From positions 434,001 to 498,000 of the forward strand of contig REGP01000002.1 of the NCBI GenBank assembly GCA_004134995.1: a stretch of DNA of 64,000 nt. The letters are read 5' to 3'. Shown here piece by piece: positions 39,365-49,132 of the stretch. The notes beneath the pieces are model-generated. The model saw only the letters and a program-made list of their open reading frames with translations. It was not told the DNA's origin and searched no databases. Numbering within the stretch: the first letter of the stretch is position 1; every line of letters starts with the position of its first letter. The position numbers were made by a program, and so were the translations under genes. This DNA is from Oxalobacteraceae bacterium CAVE-383 (lineage in GTDB: Bacteria; Pseudomonadota; Gammaproteobacteria; Burkholderiales; Burkholderiaceae_D).

Positions 39365-39931
39365 TTATTTGGTTTGTGTCGCTTTCCATTGGGTCAGCGC
39401 CTGCAGCGTGTTCGAGACATGCTCGTCCGGATTCATGCTGGTGTATTCATACACGATCGTATGGTCGGGCGCGATCACATAGGAAGTGCGGGTGGCGTGC
39501 TTGGCATCCAGTACCGCATCGTACGATGTCATGATCTTCTTGTCGGTATCCGCCGCCACCGAAAATTTGCTGCGGCATTCGCTGACCGAGAACTTGTTCA
39601 GCGTTTCGATGTTGTCGCCGGAGACGCCGATCACGGTTGCGCCCAGCGCCTTGTAGCGATCGACCGCATCGGCAAACAGATGGGCTTCAATGGTGCAGCC
39701 CTTGGTGAACGCCGCCGGATAGAAATACAGCACCACCGGGCCTTTTTTCAGCACGGCATCCAGGTCGAAGGTCGAGACTTCGCCGCCCAGCGAGGCCTGG
39801 GTCTTGAAATCCGGCGCCTTGCTGCCGGGTTTGAGGGCCGCAAGGGCCTGGTTGGCGGTGAACAGCGCCGCTGTCAGGCAGATGGCAATACGCAATGCCT
39901 GCAAGGTTGAACCGATACGCGGATGGATCAT
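39365..39931 (-). CDS. Exported peroxiredoxin (BCP/AhpC-TSA family)
   Basis: 188 aa. The N-terminal stretch RIAICLTAALFTANQALA looks like a signal peptide cleaved after ALA, so it should act in the periplasm, unlike the Prx5-type enzyme at 6644. The active site YPAAFTKGCTIEA carries one peroxidatic Cys; a second Cys is in SVSECRSKFSV and could form the resolving disulfide. Last gene of a minus-strand run, 15 bp after a sugar-kinase gene. Confidence 0.9.
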   Translation of the reverse strand: MIHPRIGSTLQALRIAICLTAALFTANQALAALKPGSKAPDFKTQASLGGEVSTFDLDAVLKKGPVVLYFYPAAFTKGCTIEAHLFADAVDRYKALGATVIGVSGDNIETLNKFSVSECRSKFSVAADTDKKIMTSYDAVLDAKHATRTSYVIAPDHTIVYEYTSMNPDEHVSNTLQALTQWKATQTK

Positions 39932-39946
39932 GGCAACTCCTGTGAG

Positions 39947-40882
39947 TTAGTTGAAGCGATAGCCGAAAGCACCTTCAAAGCGTTGGCCGATTTCGTCCAG
40001 TGTCGGCGTGTGATTTTGCGGACCTTGAGAAGCGATCTTGATCGATCCCATCAGGCTGGACAAGCGTCCAATAGTGGGCCAGTCCAGGCCGTGCGTCAAT
40101 CCAAACAGCATGCCGGCCCGGAAAGCGTCGCCGCAGCCGGTCGGATCGGCAATCGCGTCGGCTTTTACGCAGGGGATTTCGATGCGTTCGCCGCCGGTAT
40201 AAATATCCGCCCCCAGTTCGCCGCGGGTAACGACCAGCGCCTCGACCTGGGCGGCAATCTGCGCCAGGGACAGGCCGGTGCGGCTGGTCAGCAACTCGGC
40301 TTCATAGTCATTGACCGCGACATAGGTCGCCTGTTCGATGAAATGCTTCAATTCCTCGCCGTTGAACATCGGCAGCCCCTGGCCCGGATCGAAAATGAAC
40401 GGCACGCCCAGCGCCAGCGCCTGTTCGGCGTGCTGCAGCATGCCGTCGCGGCCGTCCGGCGCGATGATCGCCAGTTTGACTTCGCCTGCATCGCTCACCT
40501 TGTTGTCGTGCGACGCCATCATTGCGCCGGGGTGGAATGCCGTGATCTGGTTGCTGTCGGCGTCGGTGGTGATGAAGCACTGCGCGGTGAAACTGGAGTC
40601 GATCACGCGCACGCACTTGTTCGAAATCGCCAGGTTTTCCAGCCGTTCCAGATAGGGTGCGCCGTCCTGTCCCAGCGTCGCCATGATCACCGGATCGCCG
40701 CCCAGCAATTTCAGGTTATACGCGATATTGCCCGCGCAGCCGCCGAATTCGCGGCGCATCGTCGGCACGTAAAACGAGACATTGACCTTATGCAACTGGT
40801 CCGGCAGCAGGGATTCCGAAAAGCGGCCCTCGAATTGCATGATGTTGTCGAACGCCAGCGAACCGCAGATAAGAGAAGTCAT
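39947..40882 (-). CDS. PfkB-family carbohydrate/adenosine kinase
   Basis: 311 aa from ATG 40882 (MTSLICGSLAFDNIM); the extra upstream codons come from a non-ATG start and are not conserved. Ribokinase-fold motifs: GGCAGNIAYNLKLLGG near the N-terminus and DPTGCGDAFRAGML at the C-terminal nucleotide site with the catalytic Asp. Homologues in beta-proteobacteria are usually labelled adenosine or sugar kinase; the substrate cannot be told from the sequence. Confidence 0.9.
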   Translation of the reverse strand: MTSLICGSLAFDNIMQFEGRFSESLLPDQLHKVNVSFYVPTMRREFGGCAGNIAYNLKLLGGDPVIMATLGQDGAPYLERLENLAISNKCVRVIDSSFTAQCFITTDADSNQITAFHPGAMMASHDNKVSDAGEVKLAIIAPDGRDGMLQHAEQALALGVPFIFDPGQGLPMFNGEELKHFIEQATYVAVNDYEAELLTSRTGLSLAQIAAQVEALVVTRGELGADIYTGGERIEIPCVKADAIADPTGCGDAFRAGMLFGLTHGLDWPTIGRLSSLMGSIKIASQGPQNHTPTLDEIGQRFEGAFGYRFN

Positions 40883-40956
40883 AAAAATATTGGATTTATT
40901 AGGAGAGTGGCAGCATTGTAAAAGAAACACTGCCAGATAGCGCGGCTGACGAAAAT

Positions 40957-42084
40957 TTAAGGATAAAACAGATACACGCGGTAACCGGAGGCGACGGTCT
41001 GCGTCAGCGTGAATGACAGCTTGACCGGCTGTTCGGTATCGCTCCCCATGCCGGCTTCGACGCTCTGGCCGGGCGGCAGGTAGTCTGCCGGTGCAAATAC
41101 CCTGCGGATCAGGGCATTTTCGTCATCGTCATTGAGGGTCAGCTCGATATCGGGCCAGGCCAGCGCGACATCGGCGCGATTGCGCAGCAGCAGATTCAGG
41201 GTCAGCGTGGGCTGGTCCGGGGCGGCCGCCTGCAGTTCATTCGATTCGATCGACAATTGATTGATTTGCCGCGGCAACCCAACCGTGCAGCGCAGCGGCT
41301 GGCAGGCGGCGGCCAGCAGCGGTTTCAGGCGCGGCGCGGCCAGGGCGATCCGGTTGCGTTCCAGATAGATGCCCTGGGCTATCGCGGTAAATACCAGAAT
41401 GACGCTGAATACGATCATCAAGATGCGGCGCAGGCGCGCGCGGCGTTGCCTGCGCTGCGCGGCCAGAATGAATTCGGGTTGCTGCCCGGCGTCGGCGTCG
41501 GCATTTTCGCGCTCATCGGTGTTCCCGTATTCTTCGGCGCGGGCGGTTTCGCCGGCGTCGCCGCCTTCGTCGAATTCATCGCGCGGCGGGCTCGACTGGT
41601 GCATGGGCAGCAGCACGGCATCGAAATCGCCGGCGTCGTCCGGTTCCGGTTTGCGCCATGCGGCGGGCGCTTCTTCCGTTTCTTCCGCTTCGATCATCAG
41701 TGCGTCGGCGGCGGCTTCGTTCTCGCGGCCGGCTTCATCTTCGGCCGGCGGCGGCAGATCCCTGTTCTCCATGTCCCAGGCGGCTTCGATCTCCGCCATG
41801 GCGTCGGCGTCGGGCAAGGGCGTCGCGGGCGGCTCGCCGTAATTCGGCGCGGCGGCCCTGGCGCGGGCCATTGCCGGCGTGATGGCGGATGCTGCGGGGG
41901 CGATGGGCAGTGGCGCGGCGGGCCAATTGTGGTTGCCGGCGGATTGGTCCGGCAGCAGATGCGCGTTGCCGTTGAATACTTCGTTGCAATTGCCGCAGCG
42001 TACCAGGCCGTCGCGCAATTTCAGTTGATCGTTGGCGACCCGGAACGTGGTCTGGCAAAACGGACATTGGGTCGCCAGCGCCAT
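40957..42084 (-). CDS. Zinc-ribbon (MJ0042-type) DUF3426 membrane protein
   Basis: 375 aa from ATG 42084 (MALATQCPFCQTTFRV). An N-terminal zinc ribbon with CPFC and CGNC, a long acidic low-complexity middle, one transmembrane helix (ILMIVFSVILVFTAIAQGIYL) and a DUF3426 domain probably facing the periplasm. Function is unknown; this protein follows prmA in many Burkholderiales. Confidence 0.9.
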   Translation of the reverse strand: MALATQCPFCQTTFRVANDQLKLRDGLVRCGNCNEVFNGNAHLLPDQSAGNHNWPAAPLPIAPAASAITPAMARARAAAPNYGEPPATPLPDADAMAEIEAAWDMENRDLPPPAEDEAGRENEAAADALMIEAEETEEAPAAWRKPEPDDAGDFDAVLLPMHQSSPPRDEFDEGGDAGETARAEEYGNTDERENADADAGQQPEFILAAQRRQRRARLRRILMIVFSVILVFTAIAQGIYLERNRIALAAPRLKPLLAAACQPLRCTVGLPRQINQLSIESNELQAAAPDQPTLTLNLLLRNRADVALAWPDIELTLNDDDENALIRRVFAPADYLPPGQSVEAGMGSDTEQPVKLSFTLTQTVASGYRVYLFYP

Positions 42085-42097
42085 GATCGGGACCGGT

Positions 42098-43030
42098 TCA
42101 AGCCGCCGCGGCCATGTCCGCGTCCGGCAGTTTTCCGGACAATGCGACCCAGCCGTCGAGTTGATCTGCGACCGTGAGCGCAATGTACGGCGCGTACGAA
42201 GCGATCACGCTTTCGGCCTGCGCCGCCAGCACGCCCGACAATACCAGCGCGCCGCCCGGCGCCACGCGCGAAGCCAGCATCGGCGCCATCAGCATCAGCG
42301 GTCCGGACAGGATATTGGCGGCCACGACGTTGAAACGCGTGCCGGCCGGATGCAGGCGGGCGAAATCGTCCGGCAGCAGGTATTCGACCTCGCAATGATT
42401 GCGGGCGGTGTTGAATTCGGCCGATTGCAGCGCCTGCGGATCGATATCCACCCCGATCACGACGCCGGCGCCGACTTTCTTTGCGATCAGTGCCAGGATG
42501 CCCGAACCGCAGCCGTAGTCGAGCACGGACTGCCCCGCCTTGATATTGGCTTCCAGCCATTCCATGCACAAACGGGTGGTCGGATGGCTGCCGGTGCCGA
42601 ACGCCAGGCCGGGATCGAGTTCCAGGATCAGGGCTTGCGGATCGGGCGCATCGTGCCAGCTCGGCACGACCCAGATATTCTTGCCGATATGAATCGGTTC
42701 GAACTGCGATTGCGTCAGCCGCACCCAGTCCTGTTCAGCCACCGAGCGCAGCTGGTAAGCCGGAACGGCGTCCAGATTGCCGGCTTCGGCGGCCGCTGCG
42801 ACCAGTGCGGCATGGTCGCTGCCTTCATCGACCAGCGCAACCACGCGGCTGCGTTCCCAGGCGGCCCGTTCCAGCACCATGCCCGGTTCGCCGAACAGCG
42901 GCTGTTCGGCATCGGTGCCCAGATCGGCGTCTTCGACCGAAACCGATAGCGCGCCGGCTTCCATCAGTGCGTCGGACAAGCTCTCCGCCTGATCTCTGGC
43001 CACTTCCACGACGATTTCGGTCCAGCTCAT
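42098..43030 (-). CDS. prmA: Ribosomal protein L11 methyltransferase
   Basis: SAM-dependent trimethylation of L11. 310 aa. N-terminal substrate-recognition domain, then the Rossmann methyltransferase domain with SAM motif [15 protein letters not shown] and the target-binding NIL motif [27 protein letters not shown] is the family signature. Between accC and the zinc-ribbon gene in a minus-strand run. Confidence 0.97.
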   Translation of the reverse strand: MSWTEIVVEVARDQAESLSDALMEAGALSVSVEDADLGTDAEQPLFGEPGMVLERAAWERSRVVALVDEGSDHAALVAAAAEAGNLDAVPAYQLRSVAEQDWVRLTQSQFEPIHIGKNIWVVPSWHDAPDPQALILELDPGLAFGTGSHPTTRLCMEWLEANIKAGQSVLDYGCGSGILALIAKKVGAGVVIGVDIDPQALQSAEFNTARNHCEVEYLLPDDFARLHPAGTRFNVVAANILSGPLMLMAPMLASRVAPGGALVLSGVLAAQAESVIASYAPYIALTVADQLDGWVALSGKLPDADMAAAA

Positions 43031-43057
43031 GATTGCCCTTGATGGATGCCTTGCTAT

Positions 43058-44437
43058 TTACTTCGCCGGTTTCTTCGGCTCTTTCAACGGATCGGGCCGT
43101 TCTGAAAGTTTTTGTTCCAGATAGTGGATATTGGTTCCGCCTTCGATGAAGCGGGCATCCACCATCAGTTCGCGATGCAGCGGAATATTGGTCTGGATGC
43201 CTTCAACCACCATTTCCGACAGCGCGATCTGCATGCGGCGGATTGCCTGCTCGCGCGTGGCGCCATAGGCAATCACCTTGCCGACCATCGAATCGTAATT
43301 CGGCGGCACGTAATAGCCGGCGTAGGCGTGCGAATCGACGCGGATCCCGGGGCCGCCCGGCGCATGCCACGACTGGATGCGCCCCGGCGACGGCGTGAAC
43401 TTGAACGGGTCTTCGGCGTTGATGCGGCACTCGATGGCATGGCCCTTGAGTTCGATATCGCGCTGGCGATAGCGCAGCTTTTCGCCGGCGGCAATGCGAA
43501 TCTGCTCCTGCACGATGTCGACGCCTGTAATCATTTCGGTGACCGGATGCTCGACCTGCACGCGGGTGTTCATTTCAATGAAATAGAACTCGCCGTTTTC
43601 GTACAGGAATTCGAACGTGCCGGCGCCGCGGTAGTCCATCTTGCGGCAGGCCTCGGCGCAGCGCTCGCCGATTTTTTCGATGATCTTGCGCGGAATGCCG
43701 ACTGCCGGCGCTTCTTCGATCACTTTCTGATGGCGGCGCTGCATCGAGCAGTCGCGTTCGCCGAGCCAGATCGCGCTTTTGTATTCGTCGGCCAATATCT
43801 GGATTTCCACGTGGCGCGGATTTTCCAGGTACTTCTCCATATAGACTTCGGGATTGCCGAATGCCGCGCCGGCTTCGGTCTTGGTCATGCTGACCGCATT
43901 GACCAGCGCCGCTTCGGTATGCACCACGCGCATGCCGCGCCCGCCGCCGCCGCCGGCCGCCTTGATGATGACCGGATAACCGACGGCGCGCGCGATGCGC
44001 ACGATTTCCTTCGGATCTTCGGGCAGGGCGCCTTCGGAGCCCGGCACGCAAGGCACGCCGGCCTTGATCATGGCCTGTTTGGCGGAAACCTTATCGCCCA
44101 TCATGCGGATGTTTTCGGCGCGCGGGCCGATGAAAACGAAGCCGGATTCTTCGACGCGTTCGGCGAAATCGGCATTTTCCGACAGGAAGCCGTAGCCGGG
44201 ATGGATCGCCTGGGCATCGGTCACTTCGGCGGCGCTGATGATCGCCGGCATGTTCAGATAGCTGAGCGCGGAAGAAGCGGGGCCGATGCAGACCGACTCG
44301 TCGGCCAGTTTGACGTATTTGGCTTCGCGGTCGGCTTCGGAATGCACGACAACCGTCTTGATGCCCATTTCGCGGCAGGCGCGCTGGATTCTAAGGGCAA
44401 TTTCGCCACGGTTGGCGATGAGTATTTTTTCAAACAT
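43058..44437 (-). CDS. accC: Acetyl-CoA carboxylase, biotin carboxylase subunit
   Basis: ATP-dependent carboxylation of biotin on AccB. 459 aa. N-terminal [20 protein letters not shown]-grasp loop [14 protein letters not shown], the bicarbonate/catalytic region [13 protein letters not shown] and the C-terminal domain. 124 bp after accB, which shares its operon; the carboxyltransferase genes accAD are outside the window. Confidence 0.98.
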   Translation of the reverse strand: MFEKILIANRGEIALRIQRACREMGIKTVVVHSEADREAKYVKLADESVCIGPASSALSYLNMPAIISAAEVTDAQAIHPGYGFLSENADFAERVEESGFVFIGPRAENIRMMGDKVSAKQAMIKAGVPCVPGSEGALPEDPKEIVRIARAVGYPVIIKAAGGGGGRGMRVVHTEAALVNAVSMTKTEAGAAFGNPEVYMEKYLENPRHVEIQILADEYKSAIWLGERDCSMQRRHQKVIEEAPAVGIPRKIIEKIGERCAEACRKMDYRGAGTFEFLYENGEFYFIEMNTRVQVEHPVTEMITGVDIVQEQIRIAAGEKLRYRQRDIELKGHAIECRINAEDPFKFTPSPGRIQSWHAPGGPGIRVDSHAYAGYYVPPNYDSMVGKVIAYGATREQAIRRMQIALSEMVVEGIQTNIPLHRELMVDARFIEGGTNIHYLEQKLSERPDPLKEPKKPAK

Positions 44438-44561
44438 ATCAGGAATCGCTAGAGGTCGGCATTAAGGTCGTCATGATTAAATAACGGCGTGAACGGGGGG
44501 CGGGGCATTGCCGCGGCGCCCGGGTTATCCGGACGGGCGGCTGCCGCGGGCTTGGCGCCTG

Positions 44562-45023
44562 TCAGCCCAGAATGAACAACGGCTGGCCGAATTCGACCGG
44601 CTGGCCGTTTTCGATCAGGATCTGCTTGACCACGCCACCCTTGTCGGTGTCGATCTCGTTCAGCAATTTCATTGCTTCGATAATGCAAAGGGTGGCGCCT
44701 TCCTTGACTTCGCTGCCGATTTCGACGAACGGCGGCGAGCCCGGCGCCGAGGAGCGGTAGAAAGTGCCGACCATCGGCGACTTGACGACATAGCCTTCCG
44801 GTTCGGCAGGGAGCGCGGCTGCCGGCGCGGCGCCCACAGGCGCTGCCGCGGGGGCGGCGCTGTATTGCGGCACGCCTTGCGGCTGCATCATGACGACCTG
44901 GTTTTGCGGCTGGGCGGACGATTTGACGATACGAACCTTGCTTTCGCCTTCCGTCACTTCCAATTCCTCGATATCGGACTCGGCGACCAGGTCAATCAGC
45001 GTTTTGAGTTTTCGTAAATCCAT
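44562..45023 (-). CDS. accB: Biotin carboxyl carrier protein of acetyl-CoA carboxylase
   Basis: 153 aa. N-terminal domain ([20 protein letters not shown]), an Ala/Pro-rich linker, and the biotinyl domain with target Lys119 in EAMKLLNEI. Ribosome site AGGGAATTGAA. Pairs with accC downstream. Confidence 0.98.
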   Translation of the reverse strand: MDLRKLKTLIDLVAESDIEELEVTEGESKVRIVKSSAQPQNQVVMMQPQGVPQYSAAPAAAPVGAAPAAALPAEPEGYVVKSPMVGTFYRSSAPGSPPFVEIGSEVKEGATLCIIEAMKLLNEIDTDKGGVVKQILIENGQPVEFGQPLFILG

Positions 45024-45117
45024 TTCAATTCCCTAGAGTAATATTTTGTAAAGACTGGTCGATCGAAGAATCGAAGCGAGGCCGGCGCGGGTGCTGGGCG
45101 CCGGGTTGCCCGTACGT

Positions 45118-45555
45118 TTACATTTGAGTGAGAGCGTAATCAATGGCCAGGCGATAACCTTCCACGCCGAGTCCAGCGATGACGCCTTTTGCTATGTCCG
45201 ACAAATAGGAAGAATGCCGGAATGTTTCACGCTGGTGAATATTGGAAATATGCACTTCGATGAATGGGATGGCGACCCCGGACAGCGCATCGCGCAGTGA
45301 AACGCTGGTATGCGTGAGGCCGCCTGCATTGATGATGATGGCGTCGACGCCTTCGGTGCGGGCCTGGTGGATGCGGTCGATCAGGGCGCCTTCATGATTG
45401 CTTTGAAACGCAGTCAAGGCGGCGCCGGCATCCCCGGCTTGCCGGACCGCACGGCGTTCGATGTCGGTCAATGTTGTCATTCCATAAACTTCCGGCTGAC
45501 GGGTGCCCAGTAAATTCAGGTTGGGGCCGTTCAGCAGGAGCAGTGTTTTTGCCAT
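45118..45555 (-). CDS. aroQ: 3-dehydroquinate dehydratase, type II
   Basis: Third step of the shikimate pathway. 145 aa dodecameric type II enzyme from ATG 45555 ([17 protein letters not shown]); the open frame continues upstream but is not conserved. Catalytic Tyr in PEVYGM, and [27 protein letters not shown] and [11 protein letters not shown] are all present. Immediately upstream of accB, as in many proteobacteria. Confidence 0.97.
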   Translation of the reverse strand: MAKTLLLLNGPNLNLLGTRQPEVYGMTTLTDIERRAVRQAGDAGAALTAFQSNHEGALIDRIHQARTEGVDAIIINAGGLTHTSVSLRDALSGVAIPFIEVHISNIHQRETFRHSSYLSDIAKGVIAGLGVEGYRLAIDYALTQM

Positions 45556-45634
45556 GAAGTCTATGTGCGTTTGACGATGATGGCCGCATTTTGCCGTTAA
45601 ATGGCGATGACTGGCAAGAAAAACTTTGTTAAAG

Positions 45635-46189
45635 CTATTTGGCCGCAGGCATCCCCGCAGCGATGTCTTTGCGCAATACCGCAAAATCCAGCGCGCCGAT
45701 ATAAGTTTTCTGAATGACCCCATCCGCGCCCACCAGCAAGGTAAAGGGCAGTCCGCCGACTGCATTTCCCAAGTCGCGCATGACGCCGATGGCGTTGCTG
45801 CCGCCCACATACAACGGATAATCGATTTTCAGCTTGGCGGCGAACTCGCTCAGTTTGTCGGCGGAATCCACGCCGATGCCGATGATCTGCAAGCCGGGCA
45901 TTTCATGATGCAGCGCAACCAGCTCCGGCATTTCCTCCACGCAAGGGCCGCACCAGCTGGCCCAGAAATTGATCAGCAAGGGCTTGCCTTGCCATTTCGC
46001 CAAAGGTTGCGGCTGGCCGTTCAAATCGGGCAATGTCTGCGCGAACAGTTGCGAGAGCGCCTTGTCCTGGGGCGTTTTCGGTTTGCTGCGCTGGTTGCCG
46101 ACGTAGACGCCGATGGCCGCGGCCAGAATGGCGATGAATACCAATAAAAGGGTCTTGCGCGTCATATTCATTTCTATGTTCATTCCCAT
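45635..46189 (-). CDS. TlpA/ResA-family thioredoxin-like protein
   Basis: 184 aa. An N-terminal hydrophobic helix (residues 12-30) anchors or exports it to the periplasm; the redoxin domain has the active site WCGPC at Cys80/Cys83 and the cis-Pro loop GGLPFTLL. Such proteins reduce disulfides, often for cytochrome c maturation or copper handling; the target here is unknown. Several ATGs (46189, 46183, 46165) could be the start. It follows the nucleotidyltransferase-like gene by 8 bp. Confidence 0.92.
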   Translation of the reverse strand: MGMNIEMNMTRKTLLLVFIAILAAAIGVYVGNQRSKPKTPQDKALSQLFAQTLPDLNGQPQPLAKWQGKPLLINFWASWCGPCVEEMPELVALHHEMPGLQIIGIGVDSADKLSEFAAKLKIDYPLYVGGSNAIGVMRDLGNAVGGLPFTLLVGADGVIQKTYIGALDFAVLRKDIAAGMPAAK

Positions 46190-46197
46190 ATTGATTG

Positions 46198-46830
46198 TTA
46201 TGTCGATGCTTCTTCCTGCATCAGGCGGCGCAGCATCTCCGCGTTGGCGCGTTCCGGCCGTTTGCCCGGCGCCGCCTTGAGGCTGCCGCGCAAATCGTCG
46301 ATATGATACAGGCTCAGGTGAACGCCCTCCGCCTGTGCGCGGTCCTGGCGCTTCAGGAAGCTCAAGGTTTCCACCGGCGCATGGCCGGCGCGGAAGTGTG
46401 CGCTTTCCGATACCGCATATTGAATGCCCCGGTTCAGCAAAAATATCTCGACGTCCTTGGCGCTTTCGGTAAACAGCTGCAGATGTATGTCCGAGTGTTC
46501 GCCGGCAGTGCCGTTGAGCGCGGCGCCGGTGAGGTAAGGCGAAAATTGCGCCAGTTCCGCCATCAATTCCAGCGCCAGCTCGCGCAGATGCCGCAAGCGC
46601 GCCGGTTGCGTGTCGCCGAAGAAGAGGGCGTTATGCTGGCGGACTTCTTCTTCGATCTGGGCGTTATCCGGCAGTAAATCGCCGCGAACCTTGTTGGCGC
46701 CGAGGATTTGCCGGGCCGCCTTGCGCTTGGCGCTGCCATAGTCGGCGCCGTCTTCGGCAATCATGCGGGCCGCCGCGACGGCGATTTCGGCGCGCAGCAA
46801 TTCGGTGTCTGAGGAGCGGTCGCTGGACAT
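46198..46830 (-). CDS. Conserved protein of unknown function, nucleotidyltransferase-like
   Basis: 210 aa from ATG 46830 (an ATG at 46863 would add 11 residues). It is the real gene inside a much longer minus-strand open frame that otherwise lies antisense to mpl. N-terminal helices have RMIAEDGADYGSAKRKAA; the centre shows LTGAALNGTAGEHSDIHLQL followed by DVEIFLLNRGI, which resembles the GS-x-DhD region of minimal nucleotidyltransferases, although the first Gly-Ser is changed. Homologues are common in Burkholderiales at this place. The link to a nucleotidyltransferase fold is my inference from the pattern. Confidence 0.8.
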   Translation of the reverse strand: MSSDRSSDTELLRAEIAVAAARMIAEDGADYGSAKRKAARQILGANKVRGDLLPDNAQIEEEVRQHNALFFGDTQPARLRHLRELALELMAELAQFSPYLTGAALNGTAGEHSDIHLQLFTESAKDVEIFLLNRGIQYAVSESAHFRAGHAPVETLSFLKRQDRAQAEGVHLSLYHIDDLRGSLKAAPGKRPERANAEMLRRLMQEEAST

Positions 46831-46986
46831 GCTTGGTCTTTGTTGACTGATATGGCCCGTCATCTTAATCCGATAATCGCCTTGCCGCAGGGCATGGCGC
46901 CATTTCCCGGCGCCATACGCCGAAATATGAGCCGGGAATTTGGCGGGGATTCGGCGCGGATTCGGCAGGAACGCGGCGGCGTCGGG

Positions 46987-46992
46987 TAAAAT
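46987..46992 (+). promoter_or_regulatory. Possible -10 element upstream of mpl
   Basis: TAAAAT (5/6) lies 27 bases before the mpl ATG in the divergent mpl/nucleotidyltransferase-like gap. No good -35 is seen. Weak evidence. Confidence 0.3.
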
Positions 46993-47019
46993 CACGCCAT
47001 TCCATTTTTGAACGCAGTT

Positions 47020-48438
47020 ATGCATATTCACATTCTCGGTATTTGCGGCACTTTCATGGGCGGCCTTGCAGTGCTGGCCAAACAGGCCGGCCATACCGTT
47101 ACCGGTTGCGATGCAAATGTCTATCCGCCGATGAGTACGCAGCTGGAAGCGCAGGGAATTGAACTGATCCAGGGTTTCGATCCGTCCCAGATCAGCCTGG
47201 GGCCGGACCTGTACGTTATCGGCAATGTGGTTTCGCGCGGCAATCCGCTGATGGAGGAAATCCTGAATCGCGGCCTGCCGTATACCTCCGGTCCGCAATG
47301 GATGGGCGAAAATATTCTCCGCGATAAATGGGTGCTGGCAGTGGCCGGCACGCACGGCAAGACCACCACGTCCTCGATGCTGGCCTGGATACTGGAAGAT
47401 GCCGGCTATGCACCGGGTTTCCTGATCGGCGGCGTGCCGCTCAATTTCGGCATTTCCGCGCGGCTGACCGGGGCTGCCGGCGAATCTGCATCCGAATCCG
47501 AATCGATCTTTTTCGTGATCGAAGCGGACGAATACGATACGGCTTTCTTCGATAAGCGCAGCAAGTTCGTTCATTACCACGCCAAAACCGCGATCCTGAA
47601 CAATCTCGAATACGACCATGCCGATATTTTCCCCGACCTGGGCGCCATCGAAACCCAATTCCATCATCTGGTGCGCACCATTCCGGGCATCGGCAGGCTG
47701 ATCGTCAATCGGCGCGAATCCGCGCTGGAATCGGTGCTGGCGCGCGGCTGCTGGAGCGAAAGCGAATGGTTCGGCGTGGACGGCGGGCAGGACGGCTGGG
47801 CCCTGATCACTCATGACGACGACAGCTTCGACGTGATGTTCAATGGCGAACCGCTCGGCACGGTGGCATGGGCGCTGGGCGGCGAGCACAACCGCATGAA
47901 CGGCCTGGCCGCCATTGCCGCGGCGCGCCATGTCGGCGTGCCGCCGGCGCTGGCGATCGCCGCGCTGGGGCGTTTCGAAAACGTCAAGCGCCGCATGGAA
48001 TTGCGCGGCAGCGTCGGCAAGGTTGCCGTCTATGACGACTTCGCCCATCACCCGACCGCAATCGAAACCACCGTGGCCGGGCTGCGCAGGAAAATCGGCG
48101 CCGGCCGCATTCTGGCGGTACTGGAGCCGCGCTCCAATACGATGAAGCTCGGCATCATGAAGCAGGCGCTGCCCGACAGCCTGCGCGGCGCCGATCTGGT
48201 GTTCGGCTACGGCGCCAAGGGCGGCGGCAAGGACGCGCTCGGCTGGGATCTGGCGGCCGTGCTGGCGCCGCTGGGCGCGGCGGCGCAAAGCTATGACGAC
48301 CTGGATGCCATGGTGCGGGCTATCGCCGCCGCGGCCCGGCCCGGCGACCACGTATTGGTCATGAGCAACGGCGGCTTCGGCGGCGTGCATCAGAAAATCC
48401 TCGACGCATTGCCGGCCGCGCCTGCGCTGTCGGCCTGA
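47020..48438 (+). CDS. mpl: UDP-N-acetylmuramate:L-alanyl-gamma-D-glutamyl-meso-DAP ligase
   Basis: Cytoplasmic recycling ligase that attaches recovered tripeptide to UDP-MurNAc, the partner of AmpD in this window. 472 aa from ATG 47020 (MHIHILGICGTFMGG), preferred over a TTG four codons earlier. Mur ligase motifs: ATP loop [47 protein letters not shown] and DDFAHHPTAI. Closest to MurC but with the Mpl type of N-terminus. Confidence 0.97.
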   Translation: MHIHILGICGTFMGGLAVLAKQAGHTVTGCDANVYPPMSTQLEAQGIELIQGFDPSQISLGPDLYVIGNVVSRGNPLMEEILNRGLPYTSGPQWMGENILRDKWVLAVAGTHGKTTTSSMLAWILEDAGYAPGFLIGGVPLNFGISARLTGAAGESASESESIFFVIEADEYDTAFFDKRSKFVHYHAKTAILNNLEYDHADIFPDLGAIETQFHHLVRTIPGIGRLIVNRRESALESVLARGCWSESEWFGVDGGQDGWALITHDDDSFDVMFNGEPLGTVAWALGGEHNRMNGLAAIAAARHVGVPPALAIAALGRFENVKRRMELRGSVGKVAVYDDFAHHPTAIETTVAGLRRKIGAGRILAVLEPRSNTMKLGIMKQALPDSLRGADLVFGYGAKGGGKDALGWDLAAVLAPLGAAAQSYDDLDAMVRAIAAAARPGDHVLVMSNGGFGGVHQKILDALPAAPALSA

Positions 48439-48463
48439 CGCGGCCGTTTTGCCGACGCCATGA

Positions 48464-48499
48464 CGCTGTTCTTATCGCTGTTCTTATCGCTGTTCTTAT
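48464..48499. repeat. Three perfect tandem 12-bp units before the yqiA-like gene
   Basis: CGCTGTTCTTAT repeats three times without error at 48464-48475, 48476-48487 and 48488-48499, then breaks down into CGTTATCCCC just before the ATG at 48510. It fills the spacer between mpl and the esterase gene. No Shine-Dalgarno sequence is visible there. Confidence 0.9.
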
Positions 48500-48509
48500 C
48501 GTTATCCCC

Positions 48510-49124
48510 ATGATTCTGTATCTGCACGGATTCCGCTCTTCTCCGCATTCCGCCAAGGCGCGGATGATGGCGCAGCGCATGCGGCAACTGGGGATGGCGG
48601 ACAGCTATTTCTGTCCGCAGCTGCCGGCCTCGCCGAAGGCGGCCATGGCGCTGGCGCTGGAATGGATAGCGCGGCTGCCCGAGTCACGGCAGCAGCGCTT
48701 GCCCGAAACGCTGAGCATCGTCGGTTCCTCGCTGGGCGGCTTTTATGCCACCTGGCTGGCGCAGCGGCTGGATTGCCGCGCCGTATTGCTGAACCCGGCC
48801 GTGCAGCCGCCGCGCGATCTGGAAAAATATGTCGGCGTCACCACCCAATTCCATTCGGATGCGCCATTCGAATTCAAGGCGGAATACATGGCCGAATTGC
48901 AGGCGCTGTCGGTGCCCGCGGTGACCCGGCCGGAACGTTATTTTTTAATCGCCGCCACCGGCGACGAAGTGCTCGACTGGCGCGAAATGGTTGCCCATTA
49001 TCCGGGCGCGCGGCAACGCATCATCGACGGCAGCGATCATGGCATCAGCGAATTCGAGCATTATGTCGATGAAGTGCTGGCATTTTGCGGCGTCGATTCG
49101 CCGGCCGCGGTCCCTAACAACTAA
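48510..49124 (+). CDS. YqiA-family esterase
   Basis: 204 aa alpha/beta-hydrolase (UPF0227/YqiA). Starts MILYLHGFRSSPHSAKA; nucleophile Ser74 in VGSSLGGFYA, acid near GDEVLDW and catalytic His in GSDHGISEFE. The E. coli relative has thioesterase activity on palmitoyl-CoA in vitro; the physiological substrate is unknown. 71 bp after mpl across a tandem repeat and 8 bp before the RNB gene. Confidence 0.88.
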   Translation: MILYLHGFRSSPHSAKARMMAQRMRQLGMADSYFCPQLPASPKAAMALALEWIARLPESRQQRLPETLSIVGSSLGGFYATWLAQRLDCRAVLLNPAVQPPRDLEKYVGVTTQFHSDAPFEFKAEYMAELQALSVPAVTRPERYFLIAATGDEVLDWREMVAHYPGARQRIIDGSDHGISEFEHYVDEVLAFCGVDSPAAVPNN

Positions 49125-49132
49125 AGTGTTTA

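Noticed and set aside
46831..48390. Long minus-strand extension of the nucleotidyltransferase-like gene over mpl
   Set aside because: The extension is antisense to conserved Mpl and lacks domains; only the last 210 codons look real.
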